Of a DNA stretch of 64,000 nucleotides, positions 43,420 through 56,403 are shown in pieces. This stretch comes from Quillaja saponaria (lineage: Eukaryota > Streptophyta > Magnoliopsida > Fabales > Quillajaceae): NCBI GenBank assembly GCA_029379385.1, contig CM055607.1, forward strand, positions 29,943,235 through 30,007,234, given 5' to 3'. Positions within the stretch are counted from its first letter, which is position 1; every line of letters begins with the position of its first letter. Under the pieces are notes generated by a model. That model ran no database searches, was not told the DNA's origin, and saw nothing but the letters and a program-made list of their open reading frames with translations. The position numbers were made by a program, and so were the translations under genes.

Positions 43420-45510
43420 TAAAAGATTTTGTTTGTTTCGTGTCCTGGATTTCTCCCTTTCTTTGAATTTCTTCTCTATTTTTGGTTAGACTTAAGAAAA
43501 CAAAAATCAATTTTGGGCCAAGAAGTGGTCCAGTTTAACCATTGGGCTCAATTCTTAATAGCACCATATGGAATAGATACCGGTCACTATTTTTTTTTTT
43601 TTACTAATAGCATATACTTATTTTCACAAATAGGTAACTTAAAAAAAAAGGGCCACGCATACGTAAACACGCAATAAATGTGGGACTTTGCACTTTTTTT
43701 TATTAATGTTAATGTGGTAATTTTTTACATTGCCAATATTGTGAAGTTTCACATTATATATAAATTAAGGATATTTTCTTCTTATTTTATGTCAAAATTG
43801 AATTTTATATCTCTCTAATATTTCAAATTTTAGTCCAAGTGTCTCACAAACCCATCTATTTGTATCTACGTGCTTGAACTTGATCTGTATTTCTTTTTTT
43901 TTTGTAACATAAACTTGATCCGTATTTCACGTGAAAGGTGACAATGTAATAATTTTTCATATTACTAACATAAAAGAATTTCACATCATATCATTATGTT
44001 ATATATAAGTCAATAAGATTATCTTCTTGTTTTTCAAGATTGAGACTCTCTGATTTTTCTTGTTGTCTGTTATTTTGATTTTTGATGGGTAATCAAATCA
44101 AATCCAACTTAGCTAAAGTTTCAAAGTAAAATAACAACTCCTTAGTGCTTAATCATGTATCTGTCCATTAAACTATCTACTTCATGGTTCTAAGTAAGTC
44201 ATAAAACTACAACGTGTGGACGCTTTAATTATTTCACTACTACATATTAGTCAATGATAAACCCGTGAAACACTAAATTAATATATAATATCCATTAACC
44301 AATAACCATCTTCTATATTATTTGCGCAATACTTGTTTAGTTTTTGATTTGTCATTAGTTTAATAAAAATCTGGGGGTGGCAAGCACCAATAAAAAGATT
44401 TTGTTTATTTCGTGTCATGGATCTTTGAATTTCTTCTCTATTTTAATTTTAGGTTAGACTTGGAAAACAAAAATCAATTTTGGGCCAAGAAGTGGTCCAG
44501 TGTAATCGTTGGGCTCAATTCTTAAATAGAAACCTGTCACTTTTTTTCTTTTTCTTTTTTCTCCAATAGCGTGTACTTATTTTCAAAAATCCACAACTTT
44601 AAAGAAAGGACCACACATATATAAACAAACAATAAATGTGGGTCTTTGCCCATCACTCCTTAGTTTTTATATTTTTTTATTAATGTTGATATGATAATTT
44701 CTCATATTTGAAAACATAATAAAACTTCACATAATATATAAATTAATAAGAATTTCTTATGAATTTTAAAAATAAAATTTTAACATGAATATCATAGTTG
44801 TAATTTAAATTTTTCTAATACTCTCAAGTCTAAGTGCCTCACAAGTCCGTTTGTGTATATCAACATGCTTGAACTGGACTTCACATTGCTCACACACAAT
44901 TATTAATATGATAATTACTCACATTACTAATATAACATAATCTCACATCACATCACATTATATATAAGTTAGTAAGATTCTTCTCTTCTCTTGTTTTTCA
45001 AGGACGAGGCTCTAAGAACTAACATATACTTCTTAGCTCTAACATTAAGATAAACCAAATTGATGGCTTCCTTGCAGCTTGTTATTTTGACTTTTGATGG
45101 GCAATCAAATCAATCCAACTTAGCTCAAGTTTCAAAGTACTTACTAACTTAGTACTGTGCCTGTCCATAAAACTATCTCCTTTATTCCACCATGGTTTTA
45201 AGTTTAGTAAGTCATAAAACTACAACGCGTGGACTCTTTAATTATTTCACTAATAACATATTAGTCAATGATAAATCCGTGAAATACTAAATTAATAATA
45301 TCCATTAACCAACAACCATCTTGTTTAGTCTTTTCTTTATCATTAGTTTAATAAACTAGTCACCATCAATAAAATTTTAATAAATATAGAATTCTGATTT
45401 TCGAAGTTGAAGAAAATATATGTAGCTAATAGCTAAGCAGAAGCAGCCTAGGCCCGATCGACTACTCAGGTCTCAAAAAGCTGGTGGTGGCAAGTACCAA
45501 TAAAAAGGTT
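43420..45510 (+). repeat. Tandem direct duplication, unit about 1 kb
   Basis: Copy 1 is about 43420-44400 and copy 2 about 44392-45510. Both contain, in order, AAAAGATTTTGTTT, AATCAATTTTGGGCCAAGAA, GTGGTCCAGT, TTGGGCTCAATTCTTAA, CAATAAATGTGGG, CAAATCCAACTTAGCT (copy 2 CAATCCAACTTAGCT), TACAACG(T/C)GTGGAC, TATTAGTCAATGATAAA and GTGGCAAG(C/T)ACCAATAAAAA. Copy 2 has about 110 extra bases before the last motif. The copies are clearly diverged and non-coding. Confidence 0.8.
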
Positions 45511-45710
45511 CATCCAAAAAATTATTTCTTTAGGTTCTGTCTCTCTCTTTTGTGTGCATTATCATGGACCAATACGTCCTGTAAATGTCGCTTAGGGACT
45601 GTCTAAAACACAGCTTGAGCCTCTAGGACTCCGAAAAGCATTGGAAGGTCAAAACTTACTGTACTGCAGAGTGCCAGGATAGACAGGAACAATAGACCTT
45701 AATATGAGGA

Positions 45711-45748
45711 GGCCCTGAGCCCTGAGCCCTGAGCCTGAGCCCTGAGCG
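45711..45748. repeat. (CCTGAGC)n minisatellite
   Basis: Five to six copies of CCTGAGC, one shortened by a base, followed by GCAGTGG. Confidence 0.85.
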
Positions 45749-46791
45749 CAGTGGCTGCAACACCAACCTAGCTTGGTTATATAATTTAACAAAGAAGTCA
45801 ACAACCACTAACAAGCAGCTATTTATATAGGGTTACAAATAACTCACAAGGGGAAAACGTTTCTGGCTTTTGGGATTTCATTCTCTTTCTGCAGCTAATA
45901 ATAATATCTGGTTAAAACTCACAACAGTCCCAAATTTATCATATATAACAGCTGATTCCATCGGACAATAATTCAATTTGAAATAGCCAATCAAAGTCCT
46001 ACTGATCTGAACTAGGCTTATTTTTAGAACTAATCTGACTTGGTCTAATTCCAATCTAAAATGATCACAAATTATTTTAAATTTAACGAATCATTATCTA
46101 TTCTAAATTTAATATGATAAAAGATTCGATCAGACCCATAAAGACTAGATATTCAGCCTAACGCTACTACTACGTTATCAAAATTTCACTAGCAGCATTT
46201 GACAAATTAAGCCCTATCTACTCGACTAACCCTAAATTATTTATCTTAATTTCCCCTTAAAAAGGATTTTATTATGCTTAATTAGGGACTAGCTAGCTCT
46301 ATAGGGTGCATTTGATAAATAAATAACTATGTATAAGACCAAAACTAATTAACTTTTTCTCTCTTACTTATTAATTAATCTAATTGAAGATTCAATAATA
46401 AGTACTAAATAAAATTGTCTTTCACCCACCAACGTTGACGAGGATTAGGAACCGGATTAATTTGACGGACGGTCAACACTACAACGCACGTAGTTTTCTG
46501 TGCTTGCTCGTGTTTCACTATTTAAATTGCCTTGCCTCTTTTTTCTTGATTAGGCCAAGAACGATAACAAGGTTAAGACACAAGATAAAAACAACAACCA
46601 TAAGTAGAACATGCATGACTTGGTCTTCGCTCCCTCCTCTTCCTTCATTCATCACAGAGACACATGCATGCAGTGGACCCCACTGTTCCTTTCTGACCAT
46701 CTACGACTGAGTCCAGAATAACTCAGTCTAACTCGGGCCCCCATGCATTGAGCTAATTACTGAAGCAATTTATGTAAGGGATGAATCTTAG

Positions 46792-48555
46792 TTACTGATT
46801 ACCACTGAATTGGTTCAAACCCATGGCTGACTCCATTGAAGCAAACTTGGCCAGCTCTTGTGGATAGAATGGAGGACAAGCTCCTCTTCCACCCACACCA
46901 AGGAAATCTCTTGTCAAACTGTGTTCCATACTGCCATTTGATCCAATTACTACTCCAGGCTGCAGCTTCAATTGAACTTGTTCATTTTGTTTCCCATTGG
47001 TTTGCAACATAAGCTGATCAAAACCGTTTGATGAAGTCCTCAATGAACTATAGTTCGAATTTCCTAGTACAGCTGCTGCATTAGTATTTGAAGCAAAATT
47101 ATTCCCCAGTTGCTTCAGATTCTGACAAGATTGACTTTGCTGATCATTGTGGTTTTGGTTGAAACTTGTTGTTTGGGAAGAAGACGAGCTCATTACTCCA
47201 AAACTATTGCTAGCATTGAAAATTGAAGGGTTGCTGCTGGTTGAACCCATTTGAGCTGCCTTCTGCAAAAGGGCAGTAGCTGACATAGGTGTTGCTGGCT
47301 TTGATTGCTTGTTTTGACTCTCGGAATAAATAGATGACAATGTTTCAACCATGTTCGTTTTGTTTCCACCAGCTTCTCCCTTTTGCCCAACAGGAATTGT
47401 TGAAAGGGAAAGGTTTGAATTTGTTGAATTTGAAGCACTACTAGTACCAACAAATTGAGACGACACTCCATAATTGAGCATTGACGAAGACCCATAAAGA
47501 TTACCAGGAGGACCCATTTGCATAATCTCAGGCAAACCTGCCATATCAATGGGATTCATCTGGGGGTTCCCCTGATTCATCCAAAGTGACAATCTTGGCC
47601 TTTGTTGATCAGCAGTATTCATAGTATTCATTCCATTGAAATCTGGACCAAAACCCGAAACATTTTGACCAGAAAATCCATGAGGCAAACTTTGCAAAGC
47701 CTCTTCATTTTTTAAATTTAGATTCGCAGCCTCAATATTAGTGAATCTGGCACTTTCATCAGCTAATGCATCACAAAAAGCTCTGTGGGTAATGAAGCTG
47801 TCCTTCCTATATATAATATGATATATCCAAATGAAAATTTAATGAAACCCCATTTATTACACAATCATTTAGTACATGATAGTTGCATTAAATTCAAAAC
47901 CCAATGCCATGAAAAATTAATTACCTGGAAAAGAGGGTACCACAGTCACACTTATACTCTCTAGTTCCACAAGTTTTAGAGTGAGCTTTCCAGTCAGATT
48001 GGACTGCATATTTCTTGGAACACTTATCGCACTTCCATTTCTTTTCTCCATGTTTACGGCTAAAGTGCTTCTTTATCCCAGTGAGGTCACCCAATGCTCT
48101 TGATGGGCCATGGTGGACACAAGTCTTCTCTGGACAAATATAAACTTTCTTTTTCACTTCTTTGTTCGTCCTTTGCTTTAGCTTCCATGGAAGATTGTGT
48201 CCCCTTCTATGAAGCTGAAGATTTTGATCTCTCTGAAACCCTTTGTTGCATATTTCACAGAGAAATCTGTTTGTTGCCATGAGAGTCGTCGGCGAAAGAG
48301 CAATAACTTCAGCATCTGGATCTGTATAATACAGACCCATTTAACTAAAATGGATATATATGAAACTCATTGATAATTACAAAATGGGCAATTTATATAT
48401 ATAAGTTTACCTGGTGTTCCTGGTAGATTTCGCTTCTTCTTTCCAACTGGATTGGGTTTAGGATTAGGGTTAGGGTTTTGTTCTTGAGAGAACGTAGTTG
48501 TTGCTCTGATTGAAGTGGGTAACGAAAAAGGGTCAGTACCAGGCATCATTTGCAT
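46792..48555 (-). CDS. INDETERMINATE DOMAIN (IDD) C2H2/C2HC zinc-finger transcription factor
   Basis: Three exons, 48555-48411, 48321-47925 and 47806-46792, give 518 residues. A basic stretch KKKRNLPGTP (about 39-48) is the usual IDD nuclear localisation signal. The ID domain follows: finger 1 FLCEICNKGF...HRRGH (C70, C73, H86, H90), finger 2 from VYICPEKTCVHHGPSRALG to KHFSRKH, then two C2HC fingers (WKCDKCSKKYAVQSDWKAHS and YKCDCGTLFSRKDSFITHRA). The C-terminal half is Asn/Ser/Gln-rich and has the two conserved IDD motifs MSATALLQKAAQMGS and LTRDFLGVGG. IDD proteins are nuclear DNA-binding factors; several partner with DELLA or SCR/SHR GRAS proteins. The GAF1/ENY (IDD1/2) branch is a guess. 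The ATG at 48555 is the first in frame. A 5'-UTR intron is possible, since GTAGCAG lies just upstream. Confidence 0.93.
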
Positions 48556-51500
48556 ATTTGATATTTGGTTTTTAACAAAATCTGCTACCAAACAAGTAAG
48601 CTTTCAAAAGGGTTCAGACCAGTACAAGCAAGAAAACAAAGGGTTTAGTTTCAGTTTTTGGTCTGTATTGAAAATCTACAAGACTAGAATTCCTGGCTTT
48701 GTTGATTAAGCCAAAAGACAAGAAAGAAACAGAAATGAAACTTGAATCTAACCAAAACGTTTAACCCCAAAACAAGTAAATAAAATACTAACACAGAGAG
48801 TGAGAGAGATAGAGATGAGCTGGCTTTGCATAAGATAACACTAAAATAGTGAAAACTAATACCGTATTTAAGAATATGAGGATGGCTAGCTAAAGAGAAT
48901 ATCTATCTCATCGTCTCCATTTCCAATTCTAATTACCTCATTCTGTGTGTCATTTTTTGCTGTAGTCTCGGTCTCTCTCTTTTTTTTTATTTGTATATAT
49001 GTATATTTTATTAGTACTAGGTACTAGCTCTAGCCATTGATTTTAATTAATTTTATGGCCCACTCTAATTATTCACACACAAGAAAACAAACACACTCGT
49101 AGGCGCTTTGTAGAATCGTGTGTGAGAGAGAGAGAAAGAGGGTGTGACCTGCTTTAAGTACCAGAATGTGTAGGGTTCTGTCTCTGCTTGCATTTTTTAA
49201 TTTCTTTTGGGCTCAAACTCCAATTTGAGAGCTCAAAAAGTTGAAACTTTTCAAAGTTGAAATTATGTTGCTGTTACTATATACTATAATGCTTAAAGGG
49301 TAAGAAAAAAGTTACTTACCTTTTAATGGATCTTGATCAGGAAGAGAATGATTAAGCTATAATTGAAGTTATGGCTTTTTTTAGGAAGGAAGAAAGAAAG
49401 AAAGCAAGGGGGCCAGAAGGTCAAAGAAAGGAAGTGAAAGACACTAGCCACCGGTAGCTGATCAGGGCCCGGTGGGACCCTTGTGGGGTACTTTTGAAGA
49501 AATTGCTCGAATTCCAATGCAATTCTATAGGACCGTCCGTGATACTTCTGCCTCTCACAGTGACTCAATTGTTGTTGGGTGGGACCGTAAAAGGGATTAG
49601 ACTCTGTGTGTTGTGTGTGACTCTCCATCGTCCATCGTCCCAAAAAGTCTGAGTGCATGTCGTAGTGATACTGATGGTGATACCTACTTACACTGTTCTT
49701 TCATTTTTGATTGAAGGGAGAAACAAAGAAGAAGAAATTATGCTTGGGTATTTTTAAACTTCATTAGTACTCTTTTTATTTATTTATTAGAGTGTTAATT
49801 ATTCAAATTATGATTATTGTTTTTCATATAAAAAACAATATATATAGGCATGGCTACTGTGATACCACGATTTTCACGTGGTTACCTAGTGTAAATCGTA
49901 AGTTTTGATTCCTCGTAATAGCTATTTCCCAAGTGTCAGCAATTTCCAACAACCATGTGGTTTCATATATATATATATGTCTATCTTTAACAGTAACCAG
50001 CTACTATGTAGTACGTACTAGTTACTATTCCTCTCTTGTTTCATGCATAGTATTGAACACTCTGAATTATAGTTAAAAATAAAATTACCTTGAAGGATTT
50101 TGTTCATAAGTAATAAAAAATAAAAAAAGTGTACACCACTGTTTGACAAAAGTTCACATTCACGACATTTTGCCTTTAGAACTAATTGAGCAGATTTATA
50201 TGTGTATGGTATAATAGTATTAGACAATTGAACTGCTTTTGGCTCTATGTGTTGGGAGCCTATTTCGAAACTAATTTTGCTTCATCATCTTCATTTGGTA
50301 TCCAATGTCAAATGTTCTCTCTCTTTCCTCCAAACCCACATGGACAAACACACAAAACCCCATGTGTTAGTTTCATAGATCAAATCAAAACCCTAATTAT
50401 ATATGTCTCATATGAAATTTCCCATGTAATTAGGTGAAGGGAATTACGTATGTCTGACCACATAAGGACATACATCCTCCTCGTCCTCGCAACCATAGAT
50501 TCCTTCCTCCAGAGATCTGCCCCGTTACGTACGTCTTAATTTGTTTATTTAGTACTTCTAGATGTATGTTCCATATATCAATTCCTTAGCTTAGTATTTG
50601 GTCTTTGTTGAGAATCTTTTAACCATTTATTAATAAAATTATTAAACTTGAGTTTGTGACTACTATATGACGACAAATCATACATTATAGATGTTTATAA
50701 ATACCAAATCAATTATTTGCTCATTCAAAGAGGAAAAATCAAAAGAATTTTTTCTCTATTAATTTCTGTCTAATCAATTTTATCAGCAACCAAAATTTTG
50801 GAGTTGTATGTTTTATCTTGAGAGTCTAATTTGTTTTAAAGAGAAATGAATTATTTAATGTTATATATAAAATTTCCAAAATATTTGCTTGAAAGTTTTA
50901 AACAAAAATAAAAATATGCACTTTTCAAGGCTTTTATCATTTTCAAACCACAAATGAATTAGCAGATCACTAATTGTCTAATAAGATCCAATCTAGCTCC
51001 TCTTGATTCTTGAAAGATATCCCACCAAGTAATTAATGACTTACATTATATTGCTTTGGCAAGCAAAATTAGCTTTTTGCACATTGCAGCTTTAAATTGG
51101 CAAGAAATGAAATAGACCTAAATCTATACAAGCACTATAGCAGATATATCAAAAAATATATATATGTATAAGACAAGGTTTGTGCAGAAGCCAATACATG
51201 TATAATACGTAATGGTCCACTGCTGAGTGTCCTCGAGTGCATGTGCATGCCTTGGTGGTTTTCTATCACTCTGGCTCTGCCATTCTGCCTTGTACTATAC
51301 CTTTTAGGCTCATATGTTGGATTGTTCCTCTCTCTCTCTCACTCACTTTCATTGCCAGGTTCATATATTATCTTTAGATATATAGACAAAATTTTATGAT
51401 TGTATAGCACTTATAAAAATATGTAAAGTTAAATGTAGAGTAACTTAAATGAGGTGAAAATATCATGAGGTTATTATGGGTTTGAAATGTGTTTTCTTTG

Positions 51501-51729
51501 TCATCTATTCTGCCATTTAAAATTAATTTGTAAAATTCACATGTTATGTTATAATCAAAAATCCTTTTATGAAGGATGGAATGGTTGTATGCTATATATG
51601 CCATGTTAAGCAATGAATGCGCAAGAGATAAAACTCATTCCAGTATCTCTAGTAATTTAGTGAAACAGTTTTTAACATCATATATAAAAATAAATCAGTC
51701 GAGAGCTAGCATACATTGTATTCTTCTTC

Positions 51730-52760
51730 TTCTTTTATAAGAAACGGTAAAATTCATTAAAAATATTTACAACAACTAACTGACAGAAACTTCTCAATCA
51801 ATCAAATAAAAGATTATGTAACAAATAATTCATAGAAGGGACAAATACTAATAACCACGATGGAACAAATTAATAACTCACTTACCTCATTAAAGTTCCA
51901 TAAATATATATATAGAACACAAAGAAGAAATTGTAACCAACAAATTCGTGTCTGAAACTAACTGATAAGAAAGCTTATACAAAGATAACAACTATATTAT
52001 ATTTGTAAAAAAGATGGCACAACCTCTAAATTAATATTCTTTATAATAAAAGAATAAAATCTTATGAAGTCGTTCTCCTTGAAAGCTTTACTTGATTCTG
52101 GATGAATTGATGAAACTCTTTCTCACTTGATTCCGGATGAATTGATGAAACTCTTTCTCTTGATCGCAAGGATTTATGGCTTACTTGAATCTATGTTGTT
52201 TGAGAGAGAAAAGCAATAGAGTTTCATTCCAAAGCCAATGTGAGGCCTTTTATAGGAGAGGTGGATGATGTAGACAAATTTTGGTTGATTGGAGGTAAAT
52301 CAAATTGATTGGTGGATGCAACTGATTTGTGAGTGATTGAAGATTATTAACGTTGACTTGAGGATAATTGGAACATGATTGAAATTAATTTGATAATATT
52401 AAAAGGTAATTGGATTCAATTCGATCTAATCAACATTTAACTATCTACTTAATTACAATTTATTTTCAATTAATAAGGTAATACCAATTTGTCTTCAATT
52501 AACACCCAATTACACAAGCATTTTATCTCCAATCAACACTCAATTATTATGATAGACTAATCCATATTTGATTTAGTCAAGTTCTAATATTGAGTCCAAT
52601 CACCATTTACTTGGTTAATTGTAGTTGACTAATCAATATAAAATGTTATATTTTAGTATCAATTAACAAAATTAACCAATTAATAAATTTGTAAAATTTT
52701 GGTGTCAAACTTTGGTTTAAAGTTTAAACTTGCTAACGGCAACGCAAAGCATGTTTCCTC
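51730..52760 (-). mobile_element. Possible decayed LTR-type element (low confidence)
   Basis: Read on the minus strand, GCGTTGCCGTTAGCAAG (about 52727-52744) resembles the TTTGGCGCCGTTGCCG motif often seen in plant gypsy elements. Downstream comes CTCCTATAAAAGGCC (TATA-like, about 52248-52262), then a CT-rich start-site-like stretch and a 35-bp tandem repeat. No inverted TG/CA ends, primer site or coding fragment could be fixed. Confidence 0.3.
52090..52160. repeat. 35-bp tandem duplication
   Basis: ACTTGATTC(T/C)GGATGAATTGATGAAACTCTTTCTC occurs twice head to tail with a single difference. Confidence 0.9.
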
Positions 52761-53445
52761 ATGTTGGCTTCTTCAGGGATTAATTACCATTAGTAGTCTA
52801 GATCTAAATTAATGAATCTTATATTTTGTGTCTTGTGATGGTGTAGAGTAGGAATGCTATTGGGTAAGTGGACAAAAGATCAGCGACAATGACGTGTGCC
52901 ATATTTCTATGGAGAATTAAACAAATTCTGCAGATGTAATTGTCTCTATTATTATGCTTACTTTTATATATCAATTACAATATTAAATATACAATATAAC
53001 ATATATTATGCCTTCATATAAGAGGAAATTATAGAATGTGATTTGGGATAGTTAATTTTTTATCAATCGAGGGACATTAATTGCAATTGATTAGTCCATA
53101 AAATTTGCAGAATTAACTTTTAGTCATTGTTTCTCAAACATTCTTTTTAGTTTGAAATTAATACTATTCAAAATGATAGGTTGATAACAAATTGGTTGCT
53201 ATCCTTATCTCTTCAATAACCCCCCTATAATGCATTAATCAATCTTATTCCTATATTATAGTAGCAGTTGTCCCTTTCTGAATGAGAAAGCACCCTAGAT
53301 ATAATGCATGCACAATAATCTTAAATTTACAACAATAATATTGGTCGTTAATACCCATAATTAATTCATTGATTCCTAGGTTCTCTTCCCATCACTAAGA
53401 ACAAGGTCTCTCTCCTTTTTCAAGGAGAAAATCTCAATCTAGAAA

Positions 53446-54599
53446 TTCAACCCATCAGATGAAGAGCTCATTCTTCACTATTTGAGAAACAGACTCCCAG
53501 CTTCTTCTTTTTTTAGCTGAAATAGATCTCTACAGGTATAACCCATGGGAGCTTCCAAATATGTGTGTGTTAATGCCTAATGTTTTCCTTTTTTATCAAT
53601 ACATTTGATGTGTTTTTCTTTGACCGAGAAAGCTTTGTTTGGAGAAGAAGAATGGTTTTTCTTTACTTCAAGAGACAGGAAGTATGTATCCAAATATAGT
53701 GAGGCCTAATAGTGCGGCAGGTACAGGTTATTGGAAGGCTACAGGAACTGACAAACCCATCCTTACTAATTCCACTAGGTTTGAAGAGCATTGTGGTGAA
53801 GAAAGCACTTGTATTCCACATGGGACGTCCTCCTAAAGGAATTAAGACTGACTGGATCATGCATTATCGCACAGAATGCTCGATTCCATGATGTGAACCT
53901 GTGAAAAGAAAACTAGAAAAGGGTCAATGAGAGTCGGTTATGTTATTAACAGTTTTGAGTTTTTTTTTTTACTTCTTTTGGAAGAAATGGAATTTCATTA
54001 TGATTGGTTGTTAAAGCATTATGTGCTTTAACAACAGCTTGATGATTCGGTACTATGCCAGGTAAGACAAAAAACTAGCAGTCCTGAGAACAGAGTGACA
54101 AGAATGAATCTGTCTATGAAACAGCCAGCTTCTTTCAACTAATGAATTAATGAGCCATGGTGTACAACTACAAACCCTAATCTTGAATTGCTGAAGAACA
54201 ATTTGCATTATGAGTTTCCAATGTTACCATACATTTTTGCTTCTCAGAATATTCCAATTTCCTCATTTGACATATGGCCTGATCTAGGATAAGCTTTCAA
54301 TGCAGTGACAATGAAAAGTCATGTTCTTCAGTCTACAAAGACAATAGCATAGTGGAATCACAAAACGGTGTACCACCTGCCACGGATGAAAGCTTGTTTA
54401 CCCCACAGAGAAAACCCGAGGAAGGAAATCAGCAGGACAACATCTATGTATGTTCCTTTTCATAAGAAGCAAAGCTACAAATAACAAACTGGGGAAAGAT
54501 TTCGAAGGGACAGACCATTGTAAAAGTTACAGTTTCAATGACTTGGATCAGTGGAGTTCTGTTCTACAAAGTCAAGAGTTCAATACTTCCTCCAATTAA
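53446..54599 (+). pseudogene. NAC transcription factor pseudogene
   Basis: Fragments of a NAC domain appear in correct order but in shifting frames. Subdomain A reads FNPSDEELILHYLRNRLPAS, then a stop follows where several codons are missing. EIDLYRYNPWELP follows in another frame, then intron-like sequence, then [21 protein letters not shown] 4-bp direct duplication (TATG) shifts the frame before [20 protein letters not shown]. Another indel comes before [25 protein letters not shown], the IFASQNIPISSFDIWPDLG region and a C-terminal SFNDLDQWSSVLQSQEF with stop at 54599 are still visible. The upstream start is not recognisable. Intron positions are kept, so this is a decayed gene copy, not a retroposed one. 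Lost function is inferred from at least three independent frame breaks. Confidence 0.87.
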
Positions 54600-56403
54600 T
54601 TTTCCGTCAAAATTTATTCATCTTTCTCCACTCTGTGTGCAGGAGTGTCTGTAACTCATTCTGTATGTGCAGGAAGTAAATTGACAGAGGACCTAGTTAA
54701 TCATTATGAATCCTTGATTAATTTCATTGAATTATACTCCTGTTTGTAACTCTGAAGCATTTCATCCTTTTTGATCAGCCTCGTAACTGGCCTAGTACTG
54801 TACTTATGGATGATTGTAAAGGAGGTAAGACTCCCAGAGGAACCAGACTTTTTACTTGGTAAGGCCCGCTATGTTTCGGCCGTCAAAAGAATAAATAATA
54901 CAAACTATATTGCGTCAAAAGTGCTCTACACTCAAAGTTATTACTATTCTTTGAAGTTTTCAAACCCGACACAAGCCAGTTCGCTATTGTGAAGCACAAG
55001 TGACTAGTTTAAAGAATAAACTCAGCACTAACCTCTAGCAACCGCTAAAGGATTTAGAGGGTCAGAAACTATGTGAATAATATTAATACATGCATACCAG
55101 CAAATGGATATCTGTTTATAAGAGGACAAACTTACCTTTCTCAAGGCTCAAACACAAGGAACCATTCACAAAAAGAAAGAAAAACAAGGAAATAATGAAT
55201 TAAACATGACATTCTCAGCAAGTAAAACAATAACAGAAGAACAAAAGAAACTGGTCTAGTGGCGCCTTTGACAACACTGTTCTGCATCACCTTATTTCTT
55301 CAGTACACTGCAGCCAAACCACAGTCGGTCAGAACATTTCTCAATAGTACACTGGAGCATGTGACAGCACAAAATATCAATGCAAAAACAAGCACCAACA
55401 GTGGTGGTTACAATCCAAGCATACGATATGAAAAAAAAGGAGCTTCTAAGTGGTGGTATAACAGCTTAGCGTCATGAAGGGTTCATGCAACACCAGAGGT
55501 TATGCAAATAAAATGAAAATCTCAGAAGAATCAGAGACCTCCCAAAGTTTCCTTATGCTTGTCAATCTTTGCATTAAATGACTCAAATTTCTACTATGCA
55601 TTCTCACCCACCAGCCACTACCAGAAAAACTAACTACTTTGCAAACTTTAGTAGGTGAATTATGTGGTCCCTCTATCTAACACCTGATACCAATAATGCA
55701 TTTCCTACTTATTAAGATGTAATATCAAATATAATACCTATAACTCTTTTTCACAGGTGACAAAGCAACTTGCTCAGAAACTCAGTTGTCCACTATAGCA
55801 TCCTGAACTCTGAGTTAGAATCTCAATGAAGTTCTCGTTTTATTCAGCTTGTTTTTACATATTATTCATAGATTTTATGCCAAAGCCTCAACCACACTAC
55901 CCTTCTTACCTAAGCCTCTGCATGACCTTACTGGGAAAATCAAGCTAAAATATTGCAAAGGTCACGTGTGGTTTCTCCTAGAATGATAATCGGGTGAGGA
56001 TTTGGATAAGAAGCAAACAGGAAACAGTGAAGGAAAATTTGAACAGGGTATGAGAAAGCTATAACTACAAGGGACACCAAAATTTTGTAGTGAAGCAAAG
56101 CCATTTCAAGAATCCTCAGTGAATGCCACCGTGAAAAATCCAATCAACCAATTCAATCTTGACACTGATTCAACCTACAGGTCTAAAAACAAGGTGCAAT
56201 TTGCAAATGTTTATATCATTAATCATACAGGCATACTAACAGGTGTCCATCAAATTTCCTTACACACACTTGAACTACTACAATTCCAATATTCAAGTGA
56301 ACTGAGGGATGGTTTCTTGTAGCAGCACAGTCACCAGACTTGAGATACATGAACAAGAGAAGTACTGCACATTTTGAAGGTACTTATGCAAGAGGTAGAA
56401 ACC
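54600..56403. other. Intergenic between NAC pseudogene and SYP71
   Basis: I see no gene. The open frame at 55259-55477 starts at GTG and lacks similarity. Sequence near 56404 should be the 3' UTR of the syntaxin gene. Confidence 0.55.

Larger units (their letters stand above)
43117..46791. other. Intergenic: tandem duplication of about 1 kb and small repeats
   Basis: The first few hundred bases hold the promoter and leader of the minus-strand co-chaperone gene. The rest is dominated by a tandem duplication (43420-45510), a short (CCTGAGC)n run (45711-45748) and AT-rich sequence. The last few hundred bases should be the 3' UTR of the IDD gene. No gene is supported. Confidence 0.6.
48556..53445. 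other. Intergenic: IDD promoter region, then repeat-rich sequence
   Basis: The first kilobase upstream of the IDD start carries CT/GA-rich stretches (about 48960-48990 and 49119-49142) that suit a promoter or leader. Further on, the region is AT-rich with a TATA-bearing, LTR-like segment at about 51730-52760. I see no gene. Confidence 0.55.

Noticed and set aside
46435..46710. Open frame downstream of the IDD gene
   Set aside because: No similarity, and it falls in the probable IDD 3' flank.
49323..49658. Minus-strand 111-codon frame upstream of the IDD gene
   Set aside because: Considered as an upstream IDD exon, but IDD proteins start near the basic KKKRNLPG motif and this sequence has no IDD-like content. 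It may be leader sequence.
55259..55477. Open frame with a signal-peptide-like start
   Set aside because: It starts at GTG, has no upstream ATG in frame, and shows no conserved motif.
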